Shown piece after piece: positions 1-5,867 of a DNA stretch of 6,579 nt (its first letter is position 1; each line of letters opens with the position of its first letter). The DNA is from Actinomycetes bacterium (GTDB taxonomy: Bacteria; Actinomycetota; Acidimicrobiia; Acidimicrobiales; Palsa-688). Position numbers and translations under genes: made by a program. The notes beneath the pieces were generated by a model. The model searched no databases. It was not told the DNA's origin and was given only the letters and a program-made list of their open reading frames with translations. Location: contig JAKABK010000109.1 of NCBI GenBank assembly GCA_021796905.1, positions 1 to 6,579 of the forward strand. The letters are read 5' to 3'.

Positions 1-1258
1 GGCGCGTGGGTCCCCGAAGCGGAACGCTCCGGTTCGCTGGCCCTCCCTTGCGTAGGGCTGGTGGATGCGCTCGAAGAGCGCAGAGCCGATGGCACAGCCC
101 TGGCCGGCACGCTCTGCCTCGAGCACCCGGGTGTTGATCGCAGCGGCGATCGCGACCAGTTCGGGGACATGCTCGAGGCGGGCGAGAACTCCGACATCGG
201 ACAGCTTGTTGATGACCGTCTCGACGCGGAGTGCTTTTCGGTCTGTCAGGTATTGCTCGACGCGGGAGTGCTTGTAGGAGAAGTCGATGTGGACCTCGGT
301 GCCTTGGGTGACCACTCGGGTGCGGGTGGGGTCTTTGAGGGGTCGGCCGCGCCGTCCTCCGGTGAAGATGACCCGGAGGGTCTCGGGGCGACCGAGGTCG
401 ATGTTGTCAGCGACGAGGGACTCGAAGAAACTGCGGGCCCGTTGCGGGTGGTCGAACACCAGGGTGCGGGACACCTCGACTTGGCGCATCGACAGCGCCC
501 ACCAGTAGCCGGCGGCACGCTCAGCCTCGTCGAGCGGGGTCGGGATCCGGGCCGTCCACCGGTCGAAGACCGCTTGTATGTCGGCGGGCCCGAGCCGGTC
601 ACAGATCGCTTGGAGCCGGTCAGCCCGGCGGGCGGCGGCGAACCCGTTGGCCAGCGGCTGGAAATCGACCCTGGCCCGGGCCGCTTGGCGTTTGGCCCAC
701 TCGTGCCCGTTGAGCCACACCTTGATCGGATATGGCCAGGTAGGTGCAGATCTTGATGAACCCGGGACCGAACTCGCGGTCGTGGATGTAGAAGTAGTAA
801 CAACTCACCCGCCGTTCGGTCTTGCGCCAGTCGAAATACACCCCGCCGCCCGGCCCGGTCTTTTTCGTCGCGGCGAACACCCACTGGAGCTCTTGGGCGG
901 CCACGATCGCCACCACCCCGTAGCGGCGGGCTCGTTCCGCCGCGTCGAGATACGGGCGGACATGATCCAGCTTGCGGTCATCCCAACGAGAACGGTCCGG
1001 GCCCTTCAGGTGCAACACCGGCACCTGCCGGGCCTTGGCGAACGCGTCGACGTCGCGGCGGAACCGGTTGCCGATCTTCTCGATCACCGCCGGCGACGCG
1101 ATCGGCTTGCCCAGATGCCGCTTGCAGAACGCCTCGACCTGGCCGCCCACCTGCAAGATCGGCACGTACCCGTTGAGATACAGCCGGTCCACCCAGGTCA
1201 CGTCCAAGCTGACGTGCCCGTCGAGGACCTCGTTGATGTTCACCACGCTCGGAGCCAT
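1..1258 (-). pseudogene. Conserved protein of unknown function, frameshifted and cut by the window edge
   Basis: The minus strand encodes one protein in two frames. From ATG at 1258, 174 codons run in one frame (start MAPSVVNINEVLDG; later VGGQVEAFCKRHLGKPI, DRSRWDDRKLDHVRPYLD and EFGPGFIKICTYL). One extra base near 736 then shifts the frame, and 245 further codons stay open to position 1 (PYPIKVWLNGHEWAKRQ, GYWWALSMRQVEVSRTLVFD, YKHSRVEQYL, GQGCAIGSALFERIHQPY). Both halves have protein-like composition and join without loss of residues, so this is one gene of at least 419 codons with its C-terminus outside the window. From memory it resembles a conserved actinobacterial hypothetical family of unknown function; I see no nuclease, polymerase or transposase motif I can name. 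It has Trp/Tyr-rich patches and many basic residues, with no signal peptide or membrane segment. A GGTGGGG stretch lies just upstream of the ATG. In-frame codons continue to 1369, but that Arg/Ala-rich extension looks spurious. It may be a pseudogene, or the shift may be a sequencing error. Confidence 0.75.
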
Positions 1259-1328
1259 CACCCACCCCACCGCGAGACGATCACCCAGACCGGCAGGAAG
1301 CGTACGCGCCACCCAGCGTGCGCGCACA

Positions 1329-1347
1329 GGGCCGGCTCCGCCGGCCC
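1329..1347. repeat. GC-rich perfect hairpin upstream of the unknown gene
   Basis: GGGCCGGC at 1329-1336 is the exact reverse complement of 1340-1347, giving an 8-bp stem with a 3-nt loop (TCC). It lies about 70 bp upstream of the minus-strand ATG at 1258, so it would fold in that gene's leader transcript if transcription starts beyond it. There is no T-run on either side, so it is not a standard terminator. Function unknown. Confidence 0.6.
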
Positions 1348-1390
1348 GGCAACCCGCTCGACACAGCACGCGCCCGGCGCCAGAGGGGGC

Positions 1391-1416
1391 CGGGGGGAGG
1401 TCCTGACCTCCCCCCG
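1391..1416. repeat. 12-bp perfect inverted repeat with 2-nt spacer
   Basis: Positions 1391-1402 (CGGGGGGAGGTC) are the exact reverse complement of 1405-1416, separated only by CT. In practice this folds as a stem of about 11 bp with a 4-nt loop. It is the strongest hairpin I see in the window. It lies 133 bp upstream of the broken unknown gene, next to a local drop in GC (TAATACTTAG at 1418-1427). No U-tract follows on either strand, so a classical Rho-independent terminator is unlikely. A mobile-element end, a recombination site or a structured leader are all possible; the sequence does not decide between them. Confidence 0.65.
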
Positions 1417-1420
1417 CTAA

Positions 1421-1790
1421 TACTTAGCTCTGCTCACCGTTCCGTCCAGATCCTACACGCCGAACGCCGGCGGCTGCGCACCTGCGGTGGGGTCGCCGCG
1501 GAGGTGCCCTGCGGACCGCACAGGGCGCAAGCAGGGGTCGGCGGAGATCATGCCGTTCAATGGCGATGGCCTTGCTGGTCAGGCCCGTCCGGGAAGCGTT
1601 CCTGCGCGCGCTCGGTGGCGACCTCGGCCTGCCTCGCAGGTCCATCGCGGAGTACGGATTCTGCCCTCTGGCGCCCGCTGCGGACCGTCCCCGACCGACC
1701 TGCCGGGGATCTTGCGTGTCCCATACGTGTCCCATGCCGGTCCTTCGTCACGCTAACGACGCTCTGACCAGCGCTTTTGCGCCGAAAACG
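1421..1790. other. Intergenic stretch with no supportable gene
   Basis: Open frames exist here on both strands, but they are Arg/Pro/Ser-rich, overlap one another and match no family I know. What can be seen is a bulged hairpin at 1506-1526 (GCCCTGCGG against CCGC-AC-AGGGC), a tandem 10-bp repeat at 1715-1735, and a small TTTTGCGCCGAAAA inverted repeat at 1775-1788 just past the 3' end of the tRNA gene. A decayed integrase would be a reasonable thing to look for downstream of a tRNA, but I see no tyrosine-recombinase motif. Confidence 0.5.
1715..1735. repeat. Tandem 10-bp repeat CGTGTCCCAT x2
   Basis: CGTGTCCCAT occurs at 1715-1724 and again at 1726-1735, one base apart, giving an 11-bp period of about one helical turn. 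On the minus strand it reads ATGGGACACG twice. Such spacing fits a binding site for a dimeric or cooperative protein on one face of the helix, for example an integrase arm site, but two copies are also within reach of chance duplication. Confidence 0.5.
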
Positions 1791-1874
1791 TGGTGGGCGC
1801 GGAGGGAGTCGAACCCTCACGCCCGGAGGCCGCAGGGTTTAAGCCCGCTGTGTCTACCGTTCCACCACGCGCCC
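1791..1874 (-). tRNA. tRNA-Leu, anticodon UAA
   Basis: Read on the minus strand from 1874, the sequence folds as a class II tRNA. The acceptor GGGCGCG pairs with CGCGCCC (1795-1801). The D stem is GTG/CAC with a GGTAGA-type loop. The anticodon stem GCGGG/CCTGC encloses loop CTTAAAC, with anticodon TAA at 1841-1839. A long variable arm follows, then T arm GAGGG-TTCGACT-CCCTC, discriminator A and an encoded CCA (1793-1791). At 84 nt including CCA it has the normal size for tRNA-Leu. It reads UUA codons, which are rare in high-GC actinobacteria; the Streptomyces counterpart is bldA, whose supply affects translation of developmental genes. I found no in-frame TTA codon in any protein gene of this window. 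Its 3' end faces the broken unknown gene, the usual side for tRNA-targeted integration. Confidence 0.95.
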
Positions 1875-1909
1875 GGCCCTGACATTCTGGCAGACCGGCC
1901 CGGCGGGCT

Positions 1910-1927
1910 GGTGCCGATGTCGGTACC
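1910..1927. promoter_or_regulatory. Imperfect inverted repeat abutting the DMT permease start
   Basis: GGTGCCGA (1910-1917) and TCGGTACC (1920-1927) form an inverted repeat with one G/T mismatch and a 2-nt centre, ending directly before the GTG at 1928. It sits in the 53-bp gap between the divergent tRNA-Leu gene and the permease. It could be an operator or an mRNA hairpin over the start site. No convincing -10/-35 pair is visible in this short gap. Confidence 0.3.
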
Positions 1928-2836
1928 GTGAGGACGGTGCTGGCGGTCATGGCTGCTCTCGGGGCTGCCCTCCTGTACGCCGTGGCCTCGGTGCTCCAGC
2001 ACCGAGCCGCGATCGCCCAGCCCGACGGCCGTGCCCTACGGCTCTCGCTGCTCACCGGCCTCGCCCGGCGAGCGTCCTGGCTCATTGGGGTGCTCGCCGA
2101 CGGAGGGGGCTACGTGCTGCAGTTCGTCGCCCTCTCAGCAGGCGCACTCGTGGTCGTACAGCCGCTCATGGTCCTCGGCCTGCTCTTCGCTGTGCCACTC
2201 GGCGCCCGGGTCTCGGGCGAACGCCCGCGCCGCTCCGACAACCTCGCCGCTCTCGCGGTCTGCGTCGGCCTCGCTCTGTTCCTCGTCGCCGCGTCCCCTG
2301 CCGCCGGGAGGTCCTCGGTCCGAGCGTCGACGTGGCTGCTACTGCTGACCGCAGGCTGTGGCAGCGCAGGCGCGCTGGTGACTGCCGGCCAGCGCGCCGG
2401 CGGGTCTGCCCGCCCGATCCTGCTGGCCGCCGGCGCCGGTGTGCTCTACGGGATATCGGCTGCCCTGACCAAGACCACCGGTCAGCTCTTCGCCGAGGTC
2501 GGGTTGCGGACGTTCCTGCACTGGACGCCGTACGCCTTGGTCGTTGTTGGTCTCGCCGGGCTGTTGGTCGGCCAGAGTGCCTTCTCGGCGGGTCGCCTCG
2601 AGCTGTCGCTCCCGACCATGTCGGTCGTGGACCCGGTGGTGAGCGTCATGATCGGCGCCTGGGCGTTCCACGAGACGCTCGCCGGTTCCGGCGCAGCAGT
2701 GGTCGCCCAGGTCGGAGGTCTGGTCCTCACCGTCGCCGGCGTCTACGGGCTGGCTCGCTCGCCGGCGATCCGGGCCGTCCGGGACCACCCCCCGGCGTCC
2801 CCCGGACCCGGACCCGAGGTCCGCCCCCCCCGCTGA
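1928..2836 (+). CDS. DMT-superfamily permease (EamA/NIPA-like)
   Basis: This 302-residue membrane protein has about nine or ten hydrophobic segments: residues 3-22, 57-75, 77-95, 107-123, 134-153, 162-180, 200-218, 228-248 and 255-276. The pattern, a first helix ending SVLQHRAA, the segment VVVQPLMVLGLLFAVPLGA (76-94) and the late TMSVVDPVVSVMIGAWAFHETL (230-251), is that of the drug/metabolite transporter superfamily, with internal duplication of helices. The QPLMVLGLLFA segment is reminiscent of NIPA-like Mg transporters, but substrate cannot be assigned. The last 25 residues are Pro-rich and probably cytoplasmic. The GTG at 1928 gives the longest frame; an in-frame ATG at 1949 would cut seven residues, and neither has a good ribosome site, so leaderless translation is possible. 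The tRNA gene lies divergently 53 bp upstream. Confidence 0.85.
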   Translation: MRTVLAVMAALGAALLYAVASVLQHRAAIAQPDGRALRLSLLTGLARRASWLIGVLADGGGYVLQFVALSAGALVVVQPLMVLGLLFAVPLGARVSGERPRRSDNLAALAVCVGLALFLVAASPAAGRSSVRASTWLLLLTAGCGSAGALVTAGQRAGGSARPILLAAGAGVLYGISAALTKTTGQLFAEVGLRTFLHWTPYALVVVGLAGLLVGQSAFSAGRLELSLPTMSVVDPVVSVMIGAWAFHETLAGSGAAVVAQVGGLVLTVAGVYGLARSPAIRAVRDHPPASPGPGPEVRPPR

Positions 2837-3033
2837 ACCGGGACGGTCCAGCCGCCGCCCCGTCCTACGTCGGTTGCGTCGCCCCCTACGATGCGCCTGT
2901 TCGATGGCCACCTACGCGCAACGATCCGCACCCAGGCGAGCCTCCACGCCGACCGGATCTGTGGTCAGCTCGGCGGCCTCGCTCGCAGCCCCCGGTGTCG
3001 CGCTCGGGCAGGGCCCCGTGCGCCGGTACCGCC

Positions 3034-3040
3034 GAGGGGT
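3034..3040 (+). promoter_or_regulatory. Ribosome binding site that favours a TTG start
   Basis: GAGGGGT ends 6 nt before the TTG at 3047. The upstream ATG at 2891, in the same frame, has no purine-rich sequence in front of it (it follows CGCCCCCTACG). This supports the TTG as the start of the following permease. Confidence 0.5.
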
Positions 3041-3046
3041 CTGAGC

Positions 3047-4318
3047 TTGGGTGCACTGGCCGTCGTCCTCCTGCTGGTGGGTGTCGCCGGCGCACTGGGC
3101 CGCCCATTCGGCCTCCCCGCGTGGGTCGCCCCGGTCGTGGCGGCCGCGGCCGGGCTGCTGGCCCGCACCACCGGCACCGCGGCGAGCGAGACCGCGCTGC
3201 GCTCGCTGGCGGCGCCGATCGGTTTCCTGCTCGCCGCGGTTCCGCTGTCGGTGTTGCTCGACGAGCTCGGGTTCTTCGAGGCGGCCGCCACCCTCGTCGG
3301 CTCCCGTTCCAGGTCGCTGGGTGGGCTGTGGGTCCTCGCCGCCGGGGTGACGACAGTCCTCAACCTCGACGCGGCCGTGGTACTACTCACACCGCTGTAC
3401 ATCCGCATCGCCCGCCGGGAAGGTCTCGACCCGCTCGTACTCGCCCTCCAGCCGCTCGTGCTGTCCTGGCTCGCCTCGTCGGCCCTTCCGGTGTCCAACC
3501 TGACCAACCTGATCGCGGCGTCCGAGACCGGCGCCTCCGCCGTGGCGTTCCTGGAGCGTCTCGGGCTCCCGTCTCTCGCTGCGGTGGCCATCGGCTGGGT
3601 CGCCTACCGCCGGGCGTTCCGCCGCCGTGTGGTCGGCGAGGGCGTTGACCGGTCGTCTGCGGCGCCGCCGGGCGGAACCGGGCTCGGTGGGCCAGCGCGC
3701 CAGGAGGGGAGCTCAGCGGAGCTCGACGCCGGAGCCCGCCGGGCGCTGGAGGTGGGCGGGGTGGTGGTCGCCGCCGTGCTGGTCGGCTTCGTCCTCGGCC
3801 GCTACGCCGGGCTCTCCGAGTGGGAGGTCGCCCTTGCCGCCGACGCGGTGCTCCTGGGGCGCAGAGGGCTGCGGAGACCCCCGTGGCGGGTGGTGCCGGT
3901 CGGCACCGCAGCGCTGGCGGTCTCGCTGGGGGTGCTCGCCACCGGCGCAGTGAGCCACCTGCCCGTCTCCAGCTGGCTCGGCGGTGGCACCGGGGTGGCG
4001 GGCTTGGCCCGGGCCGCCGGCGTCGCCGCGCTGGCCGCCAACCTGATCAACAACCTGCCGGCGCTGCTCGTGATCCTCCCCGGGGTGAACGGGTCGCGCT
4101 CCGAGCTGTGGGCGGTGCTCGTCGGGGTCAACATGGGCCCGGTTCTCGTGGTCACCGGGACCCTGGCCAGCCTGCTCTGGGTCGAAACCGTCCGGCGGAT
4201 GGAGGTGACGGTCCGGGCGGTCGACGTCACCCGGGCCGGGGTGCGCATCGGTCTTCCCGGAGCGTTCGCCGGCCTGGCGGTGCTGCTCGCGATGCGCACC
4301 GCCGGGCTCGCCGGTTGA
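3047..4318 (+). CDS. ArsB/SLC13-type ion permease
   Basis: This 423-residue inner-membrane permease belongs by motif to the ion transporter superfamily of ArsB, NhaD and SLC13. Two similar halves are visible. The first carries TTVLNLDAAVVLLTP (102-116) and LPVSNLTNLIAA (147-158). The second carries ANLINNLPALLVILPG (331-346) and GVNMGPVLVVTGTLASLLW (360-378), where ArsB has its NNLP and GxxLGPxxTxxGSLATLLW-like segments. A hydrophilic Gly/Pro/Arg linker (about 191-232) separates the halves and is probably cytoplasmic. Arsenite, antimonite or an organic anion are all possible substrates; no arsR, arsC or arsA lies nearby, so arsenic is not supported by context. The frame opens at ATG 2891, but that adds 52 Arg-rich, non-membrane residues without a ribosome site, so TTG 3047 is preferred. 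The gene follows the DMT permease by about 210 bp and converges on the reductase gene downstream. Confidence 0.85.
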   Translation: MGALAVVLLLVGVAGALGRPFGLPAWVAPVVAAAAGLLARTTGTAASETALRSLAAPIGFLLAAVPLSVLLDELGFFEAAATLVGSRSRSLGGLWVLAAGVTTVLNLDAAVVLLTPLYIRIARREGLDPLVLALQPLVLSWLASSALPVSNLTNLIAASETGASAVAFLERLGLPSLAAVAIGWVAYRRAFRRRVVGEGVDRSSAAPPGGTGLGGPARQEGSSAELDAGARRALEVGGVVVAAVLVGFVLGRYAGLSEWEVALAADAVLLGRRGLRRPPWRVVPVGTAALAVSLGVLATGAVSHLPVSSWLGGGTGVAGLARAAGVAALAANLINNLPALLVILPGVNGSRSELWAVLVGVNMGPVLVVTGTLASLLWVETVRRMEVTVRAVDVTRAGVRIGLPGAFAGLAVLLAMRTAGLAG

Positions 4319-4334
4319 GACCGCCCGGCGACCG

Positions 4335-4348
4335 TCACCCCGGGGTGA
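4335..4348. terminator. Perfect 14-bp palindrome between convergent gene ends
   Basis: TCACCCCGGGGTGA is perfectly self-complementary and fills half of the 30-bp gap between the permease stop (4316-4318) and the reductase stop codon (4349-4351, minus). As RNA it would form a 5-bp stem with a 4-nt loop from either direction. The position suits a shared bidirectional terminator, but no U-tract follows, so it may instead be a protein site or chance. Confidence 0.35.
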
Positions 4349-4768
4349 TCAGCCCGCCGGCTCCAGCACCACCACCGGGATCACCCTGCCGCCGGCCTTC
4401 TCCTCGTAGTCGGCGAAACCGGGGCTCAGCTCCTTCTGGCGGGACCAGATCCGCTCCCGCTCCTCCCCGGTCGCCTCCCTCGCCACGACCTCCAGCACTT
4501 CATCGCCGACCTCCACGGTCGTCGCTGGCGCCGCCATCAGGTTGTGGTACCAGTCGGGGTGGGTGGGGGCGCCGGCCTTCGAGGCGAAGACCGCCCAGCC
4601 GCCCTCGACCGGCTGGGCGACGAGCGGGTTGACCCGCTCCACGCCGGACCTGCGCCCCCGGTGGTGGACGAGGACCATCGGGGTGCCCTCGAAGGGCCCT
4701 CCGACCTTCCCGCCGTTGGCCCGGAACTCGGCGATGATCGTCTGGTTGAAGTCCTCGGAGTTGCTCAT
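4349..4768 (-). CDS. F420-dependent Ddn-family quinone reductase/nitroreductase
   Basis: This 139-residue protein has the full Ddn signature. GTPMVLVHHRGRRSGVERVNPL (28-49) is the phosphate-binding region for the deazaflavin cofactor. ASKAGAPTHPDWYHNLMAAP (62-81) is the most conserved block of the family. VEVGDEVLEVVAREATGEERE (85-105) and RVIPVVVLEP (128-137) complete the split beta-barrel. Members use reduced F420 to reduce quinones or nitro compounds and often associate with the membrane surface; the best known is Mycobacterium Ddn, which activates pretomanid. The natural substrate here is unknown. The length matches small family members. The start is taken as ATG 4768, with AGGA seven bases upstream; a GTG directly before it (4771) would be too close to that site. 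It converges with the permease gene. No F420 biosynthesis genes are in view. Confidence 0.92.
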   Translation of the reverse strand: MSNSEDFNQTIIAEFRANGGKVGGPFEGTPMVLVHHRGRRSGVERVNPLVAQPVEGGWAVFASKAGAPTHPDWYHNLMAAPATTVEVGDEVLEVVAREATGEERERIWSRQKELSPGFADYEEKAGGRVIPVVVLEPAG

Positions 4769-4882
4769 CACGCATTCCTATCGGATCGGCCGGCGCTCGG
4801 TCGAGGGGACCGGGATCGTGCGGCCGGGGGTCGGCACGGCCAGGGCGCATGCTCGTGCTGGGCCCGGGGTTCTGCCCACGAC

Positions 4883-5116
4883 GACACCGACGCCCAGCTG
4901 GCGGCCGGGACACTGGAGCGGGTGATGCGGGAGCGCCAGTTCGCCCGTTACCGTGCCTGGCTGGAGACCAGGGCGACCTGTAGCCGATACGGTGGCGAAC
5001 GGCGGCGCAGAGCCAGGACGTGTTCTATCTCACGGTCGAGGAGCTCGAAGAACTCCACGAGGAGCTACCGGGCACCTGCTGCCCGGGTCCGTGAGCGGCT
5101 CGCGGACCTCACGCGT
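4883..5116 (+). pseudogene. Remnant resembling a PEP-utilising enzyme, frame-broken
   Basis: Three short stretches in two frames read like consecutive pieces of one protein. In the first frame there is an acidic/basic helix containing AAGTLERVMRERQFARYRAWLE (from 4883). A shift then gives DVFYLTVEELEELHEELPG (5017-5073). The first frame returns with VRERLADLTR (5087-5116). DVFYLT-EEL followed by a basic helix is the pattern found in PEP synthase and rifampicin phosphotransferase-like proteins before the swivelling phosphohistidine domain. Neither the ATP-grasp part nor the catalytic His domain is present. The middle frame is closed by a stop just upstream (TAG 4981) and just downstream (TGA 5092). 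No start codon or ribosome site fits. I read it as a decayed fragment; the family call rests mainly on one short motif. Confidence 0.3.
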
Positions 5117-5209
5117 CCAGCCGGATCGGCCCCGGTCGAGCTTCTGCTACTCGCTCATCCGGTCGCCTCGCTACCGGATCTTGCCCGGCATCCCCGCAGC
5201 TCCGGATCG

Positions 5210-5430
5210 TTGCGCCAGCGAGGCTTCCGGCTCCTCGTTGGCACCCAGCTCACGTCGAACCTCGCCGATCGATCCTACGCCGTCGCCTTGCCCTGGTACG
5301 TGCTTGCCGACCGCAGCGGGGTACTGATGTCGGGGACCGTGCTCGCCGCCCACCGAGTCCCCCTCGCCGTGCTGATGGCCGCCGGGGGCATGCCAGGGAC
5401 CGGTCGCAACCCTGCTCGTCCGCGCATTTC
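5210..5430 (+). pseudogene. Remnant of an MFS transporter N-terminus
   Basis: From a possible TTG at 5210 the frame reads LRQRGFRLLVGTQLTSNLAD, then SYAVALPWYVLADRSGVLMS, then GTVLAAHRVPLAVLMAAGG. This is the usual first helix, loop and second helix of a major facilitator exporter (FRxLxxGQxxSxxGD...ALPWxVL, then a GTVLAxxxxPxAVL helix). Just after MAAGG the conserved loop that normally carries a basic A-motif is lost. A piece like PVATLLVRAFR appears in another frame (5400-5432), which soon reaches TGA at 5520. Only about 70 of the roughly 400 residues of an MFS protein can be traced. It is a truncated, frameshifted relic with no function expected. Confidence 0.55.
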
Positions 5431-5850
5431 GGCTTCGGGCCGACCGGAGCGCTGCCAGGACCATCCGGAGCACGGTCATCAGATCGATGTGGCGCCGGGC
5501 CAGCCCAGCGGACCCCCGGTGACCAACAGCCCGACCTGTCGCGGTGACGGGCGGGGCCGTGACGAGCTTCCCGAAGCGCCTGATGGGCGCCGATCGACGA
5601 CTCGTGGCGCGCCCACCTGTCACGGGGACCGACACCCTGGCAGCCTGTCAACCCACCCCGGGTCGAAGGCGGGAAGGGCCGGGACCACCCGGGCGTCCGG
5701 ACCCGGTCGGCTCCTCGCTTCGGGGCAGGAACCTCCAGGCGGTGGCTCTGCCCCCGGGCCGGGCCGCTGCGATCCGGCCAGGCGGTGCCTGCCGGTCTCA
5801 CGAGTCGGCGGAGCGCACCTGAGATGTCACCGGGCCAGCCCGTGGTCACT
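5431..5850. other. Non-coding or fully decayed stretch
   Basis: Frames are open here only because the DNA is GC-rich. Translations on both strands are Pro/Arg/Gly-rich and match nothing I recognise. Further MFS helices are not detectable in any frame. No RNA gene, hairpin with U-tract or repeat array is visible. Confidence 0.5.
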
Positions 5851-5852
5851 GT

Positions 5853-5859
5853 GGAAGGA
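5853..5859 (+). promoter_or_regulatory. Ribosome binding site deciding the GTG start of the VOC gene
   Basis: GGAAGGA lies eight bases before GTG 5868, the best Shine-Dalgarno match in the window. It overlaps the first copy of a direct repeat AGGATCCGT (5856-5864), whose second copy (5871-5879) lies inside the start of the coding sequence. Confidence 0.7.
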
Positions 5860-5867
5860 TCCGTCGC

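Noticed and set aside
61..756. Plus-strand open frame of 231 codons
   Set aside because: It lies antisense to the unknown minus-strand protein, which has far more protein-like composition and continues across its frameshift.
1391..1416. Rho-independent terminator
   Set aside because: The stem is strong, but no T-run follows on either strand and it is not at the end of a recognised gene.
578..1420. Plus-strand open frame of 280 codons
   Set aside because: Antisense to the same gene; its His/Arg/Pro-rich translation matches no family.
1424..1820. Possible decayed integrase next to the tRNA
   Set aside because: No Arg-His-Arg-Tyr recombinase pattern can be read in any frame; kept only as a hypothesis about the site.
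2332..3648. Plus-strand open frame of 438 codons across both permeases
   Set aside because: Out of frame with two clear membrane proteins; the translation is Arg/Pro/Gly-rich and shows no helices.
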